From NCBI GenBank assembly GCA_020433835.1, contig JAGRBY010000093.1, positions 1-16,654 on the forward strand: DNA of 16,654 nucleotides, given 5' to 3'. The stretch's first letter is position 1; the number at the start of each line of letters is the position of its first letter. Below the pieces are notes generated by a model. The model was not told the origin of the DNA. It made no database searches and saw only the letters and a program-made list of their open reading frames with translations. This document shows positions 6,490-13,603 of the stretch, one piece after another. The translations under genes and the position numbers were made by a program. The DNA is from Anaerolineae bacterium (GTDB taxonomy: Bacteria; Chloroflexota; Anaerolineae; 4572-78; J111).

Positions 6490-6677
6490 GCAGTATTGAA
6501 CAACCTGGGATCAGTAATGCCCTTTGGAAAGTCTATAAACTATTACTTGAGCTTGCTGACCGTGGTGAACAACAATTAAATAACGAAGAACCTGATCGTG
6601 CTGAAAACACAGGAGGCAACCACCGGTCAACAGAGAAAACGGCAACGAGGCCGGATGAAAGAGGAAAACTCGTATGA
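6486..6677 (+). CDS. Small Trp-containing helical protein, paralogue 3
   Basis: A 63-residue protein of unknown function. Its start overlaps the stop of the preceding frame (ATGA at 6486-6489), implying coupled translation. The segment SNALWKVYKLLLELADRGEQQL keeps the W-x2-Y-x-L/W pattern and A-D/E position of paralogues 1 and 2. The C-terminal half is polar and low in complexity (EEPDRAENTGGNHRSTEKTA) and probably disordered. Three related small genes in a row suggest tandem duplication with divergence. No enzyme motif is seen. Confidence 0.55.
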   Translation: MSSIEQPGISNALWKVYKLLLELADRGEQQLNNEEPDRAENTGGNHRSTEKTATRPDERGKLV

Positions 6678-6681
6678 AAAA

Positions 6682-6719
6682 TGAAAAACCCCACGGAAGG
6701 TGAGATCGTGGAGCTTTCA
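6682..6719 (+). terminator. Hairpin after the small-protein cluster, possible terminator
   Basis: TGAAAAACCCCACG pairs imperfectly with CGTGGAGCTTTCA across an 11-base loop. It is 5 bases after the last small gene, but a clean T run is missing, so termination is uncertain. Confidence 0.35.
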
Positions 6720-6831
6720 TAAAAAGTCGCTAAATTTTAACAAAAACTAACGTTGTGTGTGAATATAATTATACTCCACAACCCTCTGTCGTCAACGCTC
6801 ACCAATTTAGATGAGTGATTAAATGATCACT

Positions 6832-6847
6832 CTGCACAAAATAAATC
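6832..6847 (+). repeat. Upstream element CTGCACAAAATAAATC, copy 2
   Basis: Matches copy 1 at 5632-5647 in 15 of 16 bases. It follows a small inverted repeat GAGTGAT...ATCACTC (6814-6832) that may be an operator. It lies 50 bases before the start of the 6897 gene. Confidence 0.5.
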
Positions 6848-6896
6848 TCTTGGGCCGTGAGTTTATATTAAACATCACTTAAAGAGATTTAAAATA

Positions 6897-7094
6897 ATGG
6901 ATCAATATAAAATTAATTTAACTAAGGGGCAGCAGGCGTCCGTTTGTCAGCTGCTGCTTTCGGTCGGAAAACAACGTTTCCGAGTCCTAAAGGTAGAACT
7001 TGGTATCTCCATAGATACAGCAATCAACAAATTGAGTATGGCTCAAGCTAGCCAACTAATTAACCGTATGCAATACAAGATGAGTTGGTTATGA
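6897..7094 (+). CDS. Unknown 65-residue protein coupled to the helicase gene
   Basis: A small basic protein that I do not recognise. It has a mixed strand/helix start (QYKINLTKGQQASVCQLLLS) and a C-terminal helix with AQASQLINRMQ, a pattern (QAS-x-LI) also seen at the ends of some single-strand annealing and phage recombination proteins. That likeness is weak. The stop overlaps the ATG of the helicase gene (ATGA at 7091-7094), so the two are translated together, which hints at a replication accessory role. The Shine-Dalgarno is poor (AAAGAG about 12 bases upstream). Confidence 0.55.
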   Translation: MDQYKINLTKGQQASVCQLLLSVGKQRFRVLKVELGISIDTAINKLSMAQASQLINRMQYKMSWL

Positions 7095-8368
7095 GCGAGC
7101 AAGAGATATTAGCCACTAAAGTACTATTTGATAATTTGCTTGCGGGTAAACTCGTTGACGTTAAGCCAGAAGCTTGCGGGTTGTTCGCTGAATATGCACA
7201 AGTTGCCATAGAAGAGTTTTGTAAGAGCGGTGTTACTGGTGTACACAAAGTAATGGAACGTCTCCTGTTAGCTGCACCAAGTCTCTATAAAGTACTCTGT
7301 GGCGATCCTAAGCCAACTGGAGTTTTTGAATTTCTAACACCAAGCGAGCTATTTAAGTTGCCCGATAAAAATTATCTGATTGACGGCATAATTGCTTCGG
7401 GAGATTTAGCAATGATTTATGGGCCGCCTGGTTGTGGAAAAAGTTTTGTCGCTATCGATCTAGCTGTCAGTTTGGCTTTAGGAGAGCTTTGGGCGAAGAA
7501 ATACACTACCCCCAGACCCCTTAAAGTGGCTTATTCGACAGGCGAGGGAATGTCGGGTATCAAAGCTAGGTTCTTAGCAGCTCTAAACACAAGAATGAGA
7601 CAAGAAGGTAATAATAAAATTCACAACAAGTTAGATGAGAATATGACTATCATTCTCGATGTTCCCCAACTTTATGACCTATCATTTGAACAATCGATGC
7701 AACAATTTGTGGATGAATGGTCCTCCCAAAAACGAGAGGATTTAGATATTCTCATTATTGATACCTTACACAACGCTTCAATTGGAGCCAATGAGAACAA
7801 TGCAAGCGAAATGGGCATTGCTATTAATTGGGCCAAGTACCCAATCAAGCAACTGGGCTGCGCTGTAATCCTCATTCATCATTCCAACAGAACCAATCAA
7901 TATCGAGGATCCTCTGCTCTTCACGCAGCAATGGATTTGATGATCGAAGTCAATTACAAAGATCAATTTGATCAGAAAATCGGTGTCCTTGAGCCGTTTA
8001 AACAAAAGGACGCTCGACCTGATAATCCATTCACTCAACTCTTATTTAAGATTGTTGATGAGCCTATAAGTCAAAGCGCTATAATTGAATGGCAATCATT
8101 ACGAAAGGTGGACATGAAAGCCAAACAGTTCAAGAGTAGCAAACAAGAGGTTGTCGAGAGTGAAGTGTACAAACTTCTTAAAGCCGATACGTTAACTGAT
8201 TACAGTAAAAACATGCTAGCTAAACATATTAGCTCAAACACTAAAATATCACGAACAACAGCCGAGAAGTGGATCGGGCATATGTTAGAGCAAGGCATGT
8301 TAGAAACTATTGAAGGACATGGCAATGCAAAAATATGTCGATTGCCTATAAATGAAAGCACCGAATAG
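7091..8368 (+). CDS. RepA-like RecA-fold ATPase/replicative helicase (AAA_25 type)
   Basis: A 425-residue P-loop ATPase like the RepA helicases of RSF1010-type plasmids and similar proteins of phages and integrative elements. Residues 1-95 are an unplaced N-terminal region. The core has Walker A GPPGCGKS (111-118), a GEGMSGIKAR loop (151-160), Walker B LDILIID (218-224), a sensor-like VILIHHSNR (259-267) and RGSSAL (272-277). The C-terminal about 60 residues look like a winged helix (SRTTAEKWIGHMLEQGMLETI). The start is ATG 7091, which overlaps the upstream stop; a TTG at 7085 is rejected. A primase follows 148 bases later across a repeat-rich gap. It probably unwinds DNA at the element's origin; a RecA-like recombination role is the alternative. 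Confidence 0.85.
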   Translation: MSEQEILATKVLFDNLLAGKLVDVKPEACGLFAEYAQVAIEEFCKSGVTGVHKVMERLLLAAPSLYKVLCGDPKPTGVFEFLTPSELFKLPDKNYLIDGIIASGDLAMIYGPPGCGKSFVAIDLAVSLALGELWAKKYTTPRPLKVAYSTGEGMSGIKARFLAALNTRMRQEGNNKIHNKLDENMTIILDVPQLYDLSFEQSMQQFVDEWSSQKREDLDILIIDTLHNASIGANENNASEMGIAINWAKYPIKQLGCAVILIHHSNRTNQYRGSSALHAAMDLMIEVNYKDQFDQKIGVLEPFKQKDARPDNPFTQLLFKIVDEPISQSAIIEWQSLRKVDMKAKQFKSSKQEVVESEVYKLLKADTLTDYSKNMLAKHISSNTKISRTTAEKWIGHMLEQGMLETIEGHGNAKICRLPINESTE

Positions 8369-8490
8369 TTACCCAACCCCCTTGGGTAATTGGGTAACCC
8401 AATTGGGGAACCTAAGCCAAGAAATCAGTTACCTACCTTACCCAACCCCCTTAAATAAGGGGTTGGGTAGGTAACCTGATTGGGTAGGTA
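8368..8490 (+). repeat. TTACCC/GGGTAA hairpin cluster, candidate origin or single-strand initiation site
   Basis: A 15-base direct repeat TTACCCAACCCCCTT occurs at 8369-8383 and 8438-8452. Each copy is the left arm of a hairpin. The first pairs GTTACCCAA (8368-8376) with TTGGGTAAC (8390-8398). The second pairs GTTACCTA plus CCCAACCCC with GGGGTTGGG and TAGGTAAC (8428-8475), about 17-20 pairs with small bulges. GGGTAA or GGGTAG also stands at 8384, 8392, 8465 and 8482. The cluster fills the gap between helicase and primase. Further GGGTAA copies lie inside the primase gene (9154, 9166, 9499, 9689, 9745). It could be an origin, a primase loading site, or a structured mRNA controlling the primase. 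Confidence 0.75.
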
Positions 8491-8516
8491 ATGTGGTAGT
8501 TAAGAAGGATAAAAAC

Positions 8517-9851
8517 ATGATAAATGAGCAGTTTAAGCAAGACATCAAAAAAAAAATTGACTTACTTGCTCTGGTTGGTGAGTATGTCGAGTTGCAATAC
8601 AAGGCGACCACTAACGGTGGTGAATACGCCGGCCCATGCCCAAAATGCCGTGGTACTGATAGGTTTCTTGTATGGCCTAGCCCAATTGAGGGCCATCCTC
8701 GATTCTGGTGTCGAGATGAGGGTAATGGTAATGGATGTGGATTCAAAGGAGATTGTTTCTCATTTGTCCAGGGCGTTGAGAATCTGCCTTTTGCCGAAGC
8801 TGTACAGTATTGCGCGGAAATAGCCAGATTAGTAGTTCAAACCACAGAGCCGAGAATGCTTCGACCTAAACTTAAACCGCGCTCTACCTCGAACCCCGGA
8901 AAGTTTAGGGCAGCTACACCGCCTTCTAGTGCTTGGCAGCAGGCCGGATGGCAATTTGTAGACGATTGTCAGAAGTTGCTGTGGTCCGAAGCTCACACAG
9001 ATGCATTAGACTATCTTATAAATGAACGGAAACTCAAGGTTGAGACAATTAAAAAAGCTGGAATCGGCTATAACCCGCAAGGCACTTGGCATCCTAAAAA
9101 ATATTGGGGCATCGTCGATTCTAAGGTCAAAAAAATATGGTTACCTAGGGGGTGGGTAATTCCTTGGGTAATCCGTGGGGAATTGTGGCGAATCAATATT
9201 CGACGGCCTGACAAAGATCTAGGCGATGATGATGCAAAGATGATAGGCCCAAAAGGTTTTAGCGCAACCGGCCTCTATCAAGCTGAAAATATAGACTACA
9301 ACAAGCCGATCGTATTGGTTGAAGGGGAAATTACGGCCTTGACAGTAAAACAAGAAGCTGGCGATTTTGTTGTTGCAGTTGCCACCGGTAGTACGGGACA
9401 CGCACGCTGTCACAAATGGCTAACTCGATTATCACTCTGCCCACTGGTGTTAATTTCTTTTGATAATGATGAGCCTGGAGAGAAAGCCTCAGAATGGTGG
9501 GTAACCCATCTTTCCAACGCTATACGCTGGCGACCGCCTTTCGGGGACGCTAACGATTTACTTGAGGCCGGTATCAGTGTACGCGGCTGGATTGAAGCTG
9601 GCCTCAAGTCAGCCAGCTATCAACCAAGCGAATCGAGGTGGGTTTATCCCGAAGTAACCCGTCACTTCCTCCAAACGTTGCAAGCAATGGGTAATCCGCC
9701 TGATATTTGGCCCTACGCGCTTTACAATGACGCTCGCGGAATATGGGTAAAGTTCGGTAATGTAGAAGAATTAAAAGCGGCAACGCGTAAGGTTCCTGGG
9801 GAATTAGCGTTCTTCGATTCCCCAGGGAATCGGCTCCAGTTCCTAAACTAA
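8517..9851 (+). CDS. Zinc-finger/Toprim DNA primase
   Basis: A 444-residue DnaG-related primase. Zinc-binding region: CPKC (C41, C44), then WCR (C65) and GCGFKGDC (C74), with the sequence context of CHC2-type fingers. A linker precedes a Toprim domain with VLVEGEITALT (E269) and ISFDNDEPG (D316, D318), the metal-binding acids of primases. The C-terminal 80 residues (from about 370) are not recognised, and no helicase domain is fused. The start is ATG 8517, 7 bases after GAAGGA; a GTG at 8493 is possible but lacks a ribosome site. Together with the ATPase at 7091 it forms a helicase-primase pair, the usual core of plasmid, phage or integrative-element replication. It converges on the nuclease gene with a 23-base gap. 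Confidence 0.88.
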   Translation: MINEQFKQDIKKKIDLLALVGEYVELQYKATTNGGEYAGPCPKCRGTDRFLVWPSPIEGHPRFWCRDEGNGNGCGFKGDCFSFVQGVENLPFAEAVQYCAEIARLVVQTTEPRMLRPKLKPRSTSNPGKFRAATPPSSAWQQAGWQFVDDCQKLLWSEAHTDALDYLINERKLKVETIKKAGIGYNPQGTWHPKKYWGIVDSKVKKIWLPRGWVIPWVIRGELWRINIRRPDKDLGDDDAKMIGPKGFSATGLYQAENIDYNKPIVLVEGEITALTVKQEAGDFVVAVATGSTGHARCHKWLTRLSLCPLVLISFDNDEPGEKASEWWVTHLSNAIRWRPPFGDANDLLEAGISVRGWIEAGLKSASYQPSESRWVYPEVTRHFLQTLQAMGNPPDIWPYALYNDARGIWVKFGNVEELKAATRKVPGELAFFDSPGNRLQFLN

Positions 9852-9874
9852 TTTACGTGAAAGAAAGATAGGAA

Positions 9875-10984
9875 TTACCACCTGGAAACTTCGCTTCCGG
9901 CAGAGTCGAAAAGGATGGCAGGATCACTCTCTGAGTTATTCCAAATATTAGTTCCAAAGCCGCAGTTAAAGCCGCCTTGCCCGGCATCTTCGGCCATAGC
10001 CCATACCCTTAGCGTCTCTCCTGGTTGAATAGAGCCACCTAAAGTGCAATTCTGACTTCCTCTCTCTGAGAGCAGATTCCAGCCGGATAGCTCAACAGCA
10101 GAGCCGGAATTGTTTTGAATATCTACAAATTCAGCTCGTTTATCCACCCCTACAATAACGACCCCGCCCCCTACAAAAGGAGCTTCTGGCTGCTCTTGGG
10201 GAACTTCACCCCATATACCGGCCCCAGTATTCTGGGCTGCCTGCTGAACAGCCAGGAATCGATCTACATATTTTACATCGGGTGGATAAGTAGCAACTTG
10301 AGCAAGACCCTGCCTCAACAATTCCTCTTGAACCATAACCGGCCCAGTATACACATATCGTAACAAACGACCATACTGATCTGTTTCGCTCACGTCCTTT
10401 TCAAGCGTCACGGTTTGACCCTCAACCAACAGTCGATTCGCTTCGGCAGCTTCCGGACCAAATGGCTCGACGGGTTTGCTTGGGTGTTTTGTTTCTGGCG
10501 TATCGATCAGGATGTATCTTACTCGATACTCAACCCCGTCGATCAAAACGTCAATGGTATCACCATCAACAACGTTTATGACTTGCGCCTGCTGCTGGGT
10601 TAGTGGTTCATTAGATGTCAATTCTACAGCTACTTCTGCAACCGGCTCGGGTGTGAATGTTGGTTCAATTATTGGCTTGATTGTTGGTTCTATCGTAGGG
10701 GTTGGTTCTAATGTGTTCGTGGGGGGAGGTATGGGCGTATTCGTCGGCGTGTCTGTTGGTGGAATCGAAGTCGATGCTGGCGTGTTGGTTGGCGGTGTTG
10801 TTGGTGTATAAGTTAAAGTCTCAGCGGGAAGGTTTGCGACTGTAGCTATATCAACTTCTGCTACTCTAGCCGGCTCTGGGCCGTCCGATAATGCCAGGAG
10901 TAGGTAAGCAAATCCTACAGCGCAAGCCGTAATGGCAGCTATGAAGCCGGTGAAGATAATAACAATTTTAGTTGCTGTAGACAT
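9875..10984 (-). CDS. Membrane-anchored or secreted thermonuclease with lamin-tail-like domain
   Basis: A 369-residue protein. Residues 7-31 are a hydrophobic segment (signal anchor). Residues about 55-115 are a Thr-Pro-rich linker (TPTTPPTNTP, TDTPTNTPIPPP). Residues 130-260 are a staphylococcal-nuclease domain: VVDGDTIDV (D140), VRYILIDTPE (R156, D161, T162, E164) and DQYGRLLRY (R206), so every catalytic position of the family is kept. The C-terminal about 100 residues (EFVDIQNNSGSAVELSGWNLL) look like a lamin-tail domain. It should cut DNA or RNA outside the cell, with Ca2+, for nutrient use, competition or removal of extracellular DNA. A strong GAGGAGG lies 6 bases before the ATG. A single-gene unit with its own promoter. 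Confidence 0.92.
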   Translation of the reverse strand: MSTATKIVIIFTGFIAAITACAVGFAYLLLALSDGPEPARVAEVDIATVANLPAETLTYTPTTPPTNTPASTSIPPTDTPTNTPIPPPTNTLEPTPTIEPTIKPIIEPTFTPEPVAEVAVELTSNEPLTQQQAQVINVVDGDTIDVLIDGVEYRVRYILIDTPETKHPSKPVEPFGPEAAEANRLLVEGQTVTLEKDVSETDQYGRLLRYVYTGPVMVQEELLRQGLAQVATYPPDVKYVDRFLAVQQAAQNTGAGIWGEVPQEQPEAPFVGGGVVIVGVDKRAEFVDIQNNSGSAVELSGWNLLSERGSQNCTLGGSIQPGETLRVWAMAEDAGQGGFNCGFGTNIWNNSESDPAILFDSAGSEVSRW

Positions 10985-11016
10985 CCATGTCCTCCTCTAT
11001 ATAACTATTTCACTCT

Positions 11017-11045
11017 ATTGTATCGCTAACAAATAAAAGCGTCAT
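11017..11045 (-). promoter_or_regulatory. Promoter of the thermonuclease gene
   Basis: Minus strand: ATGACG (11045-11040), a 17-base spacer and TACAAT (11022-11017), 33 bases upstream of the ATG. A palindrome AATTTCA-TG-TGAAATT (11060-11075) lies just upstream and may be an activator or repressor site. Confidence 0.5.
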
Positions 11046-11353
11046 AGGAAAGTTCTTTGAATTTCATGTGAAATTGTTACATTGGTTTTTATAGCTTACT
11101 TTTGTTAAGGTGTTCGCTCCGCCAATAATAGCGCCGGTCGGCAACTGGTTGGATTCCCCAAGGATTTGTCCCAATTTTCAAATCAAATCCTAAATAAAGA
11201 TAAATAAGTTATGAACATACTTAAAAGTAACTATTTGGTTAAATAAGGGTGCTATATACCGGCCTATCCCTTGATAAGGAAATATTGTGGCCGGAATAAT
11301 AAATTAATCAGTATTAAGCAGTTCATGATTTTAGCAGGAGACATTGGTCTTTC

Positions 11354-11404
11354 AGCACTATGGGCTTGGTGAGCTACAGCTACGTAGCCATAGTCTCGTG
11401 CTGT
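11354..11404 (+). other. Nested imperfect hairpin of unknown role
   Basis: ACTATGG (11357-11363) pairs with CCATAGT (11388-11394). Inside it, GCTAC (11373-11377) pairs with GTAGC (11384-11388) around AGCTAC. An outer AGCAC/GTGCT pairing is an alternative. It lies 120 bases before the NERD-helicase gene, has no T tail and does not resemble a tRNA. It could be a leader structure, a small RNA or a cruciform site. Confidence 0.35.
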
Positions 11405-11524
11405 TGTAACTATAAATATCGTTCTATTAAGTCAACTAGCACCAATAACTACTTTAAGATGACACAATAAATTGCTGGTTCACAACTAGCTAACATCAAT
11501 TCAATAACGAGTATAGAGGCTAAC

Positions 11525-13597
11525 ATGGCACAAATTTACGGAAACCCCGGCCCTGAATGGGGTGATAGAAAAGTTTATGATGCATTATCAAAATTGTCTG
11601 ATGATCTGATCATTTATGCTCAACCCAAATTAGTCTATAAACATAAAGTGCCTCGTTATCCTGATTACGCGATAGTGTACAAGAAAAAGGGTGTTATTAT
11701 TCTTGAGGTAAAAGATTGGAAAAACATAATTGAATATGATGGCACCAACGCTGTCATATGTAAAAAAGACAGGTCTACGCTACAATTAACAAGCCCTGTC
11801 GAACAAGCCCGATCTGCCGCGCATCAGCTTGCGGACATGCTTAAGGCTGATGAGGATTTGATGAAAGGCCGGGGCAAACTTCCATTTCCTTATTCTTTCG
11901 CTGGTATTTTGCCTCATCAATCACTAGAAACAATTCAAGCATTAGAGAAGGTATGGGGTGAGGGTTTAATTTTTGGCAAAGATGACCTACAGCCGGAAAA
12001 GCTCTTAAAGAGGCTTCAGGATATCCCGACACCTTTCACCCATACTATGTCTGATCATGAAGTCAGAATCGCCTGCGCTACTATCAAACCCGAAAATAAG
12101 CGTTTTGATAGAACCACCGGGCAATTCAAAGGCATCATTGATCACCACCAAGAAGCTATTGCCAGGGAGCCTGTTACCCCACTAAAAACCAGCGAAAAAA
12201 GAAAGCAAAAAGCTACTCAGCCAACGTTAGTTTTGCAGGAATCTCCCGAAGTCTATATTCCGACGGAGGTTACAGAACTGACAACAAAGCTGCAAGTGCG
12301 TTTAGTAAGAGGTTTTGCTGGCACCGGCAAAACGGACGTGCTTACTCTACGAACACATTTTCTTCACGACCAATATCCTGACTCCAATATTCTTGTCACT
12401 ACTTTCAACAATCCCGTTTATGAGCATCGGCTATTGCCAGAATTAGGACATCTTCAACCTAAAATAGATATTATTAAGTTTGCCACTCTTTGCACATCCA
12501 TCTATACAAAAAGATACAAATGGCGAAGCCCACAGAACACTCTAGGTGTGGTTGCTAAGTTAGTGAACGAAAATCCGTTGGCTAAGGAGTTTGGCCCAGC
12601 CTTTCTCGCCGATGAATTTCAGTGGATGAAGGAGACCGAACGTACTGAAAGAAAAGTCTATGTACAAAGAGTACGTGAGGGGCGAGGTAGTGGACCTACA
12701 GGACGTACCTTGGGGAGAGCGATGAAGAGGTCAGTTTTCGACCTCTTCGAAAATTATCAAGAGATGTTACATAAGATTAAGGCCCAAGACTGGGAAGATG
12801 TTTATAAAAGGACTCTAGAATGTCTACAATCCGGAATCGAGCCGGAAAAAAAATATGATTTCATATTGATTGATGAGGCTCAACACTTTGCCCCTACTTG
12901 GATTAAAATTATAAAAGAATTTCTCAAACCGGATGGAGCATTGTTTATCTGCGATGATCCTTCCCAAAGTATGTATCGACATTATAGTTGGCGGCAGAAG
13001 GGCGTTGATGTTGTTGGCCGGACGCGTTGGCTTAGAATACCTTATCGTAACACAAAGCAAATATTTGAAGCAGCCTACGCCCTTATTGATACCGATCCGT
13101 TGGCTCAAAAGCTTTTGGCCCAAGATAGAGAAGAGGTGCAACAGCCAGACTTAAAAAACACAGCACTTAGAGAGGGTCCAAAGCCTCAAGTCCGCCAATT
13201 CTTATCCCCTCAAGAAGAGCAAGACTTTATTCGTTATCAGGTCAACCATCTTATTGAAAAAGAAGGGATTCAACCTGAAGATGTTGGGATTCTCCACGAC
13301 AGTAATTATGTTGTGAATAAGTATAAATCCATTTTGCCCAGAGGTGTCCAGTGCTTTGAAACGAAAAAGCAAACTGGTATGGAATATAGGACAGTTTTTG
13401 TACCGGAAATTGAAACAATGTCTGAACATGCTGCGGGTATCGACTTAAATGAGGACCAAAGCCGACAGCGGCTTAAATTCTATATGACGATCACGCGTGC
13501 AAAAGAACTAGTGTACCTCTCCTATCGGCAAAATTGGCCGGGAGTGCTTGATCCTATTAAGCCCTACGTTGAGTGGGTTCCAAATCAGTATAGGTAG
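11525..13597 (+). CDS. NERD nuclease fused to UvrD-like superfamily 1 helicase
   Basis: A 690-residue fusion. Residues 8-130 form a NERD nuclease domain: GPEWGDRKVYDAL, then PDYAIVYKKKGVIILEVKDW with the D47...E61-V-K63 nuclease triad. Residues 255-670 form an SF1 helicase: Walker A GFAGTGKT (263-270), motif II FILIDEAQ (D450, E451), motif III CDDPSQSMYR (476-485), motif IV LRIPYRNT (503-510), a motif V region TGMEYRTVFV (617-626) and motif VI MTITRAKE (654-661). All motifs look intact. Such enzymes process DNA ends or act in anti-phage defence; I cannot say which. Start supported by AGAGG 6 bases upstream. A TPR/membrane protein gene follows after 6 bases, so the two are probably one operon. 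Confidence 0.9.
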   Translation: MAQIYGNPGPEWGDRKVYDALSKLSDDLIIYAQPKLVYKHKVPRYPDYAIVYKKKGVIILEVKDWKNIIEYDGTNAVICKKDRSTLQLTSPVEQARSAAHQLADMLKADEDLMKGRGKLPFPYSFAGILPHQSLETIQALEKVWGEGLIFGKDDLQPEKLLKRLQDIPTPFTHTMSDHEVRIACATIKPENKRFDRTTGQFKGIIDHHQEAIAREPVTPLKTSEKRKQKATQPTLVLQESPEVYIPTEVTELTTKLQVRLVRGFAGTGKTDVLTLRTHFLHDQYPDSNILVTTFNNPVYEHRLLPELGHLQPKIDIIKFATLCTSIYTKRYKWRSPQNTLGVVAKLVNENPLAKEFGPAFLADEFQWMKETERTERKVYVQRVREGRGSGPTGRTLGRAMKRSVFDLFENYQEMLHKIKAQDWEDVYKRTLECLQSGIEPEKKYDFILIDEAQHFAPTWIKIIKEFLKPDGALFICDDPSQSMYRHYSWRQKGVDVVGRTRWLRIPYRNTKQIFEAAYALIDTDPLAQKLLAQDREEVQQPDLKNTALREGPKPQVRQFLSPQEEQDFIRYQVNHLIEKEGIQPEDVGILHDSNYVVNKYKSILPRGVQCFETKKQTGMEYRTVFVPEIETMSEHAAGIDLNEDQSRQRLKFYMTITRAKELVYLSYRQNWPGVLDPIKPYVEWVPNQYR

Positions 13598-13603
13598 GTT
13601 GAT

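Larger units (their letters stand above)
10985..11524. other. Large intergenic region between the nuclease and NERD-helicase genes
   Basis: About 540 bases without a convincing gene. It holds the nuclease promoter, the palindrome AATTTCATGTGAAATT (11060-11075), a degenerate copy of the TCCCCAGGGA element (11153-11167), and an inverted repeat GGATTTG...CAAATC nearby. A nested hairpin lies at 11354-11404. A ribosome site AGAGG stands just before 11525. The length and the structure suggest regulatory content or a small RNA. Confidence 0.55.

Noticed and set aside
8368..8490. CRISPR array
   Set aside because: Only two copies of a 15-base repeat, both parts of hairpins, with no regular spacers.
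8438..8746. Minus-strand 102-residue open frame over the hairpin region
   Set aside because: It is antisense to the primase zinc finger and the repeats, with Pro/His-rich composition from the repeats.
10476..10811. Plus-strand open frame rich in Gly and Val (VGGGMGVFVGVSVGG)
   Set aside because: It is the complement of the Thr-Pro linker of the thermonuclease; its low complexity comes from that repeat and no ribosome site is present.
11354..11404. tRNA gene or integron attC site
   Set aside because: No acceptor/CCA layout or TPsiC-like loop, and no RYYYAAC/GTTRRRY ends.
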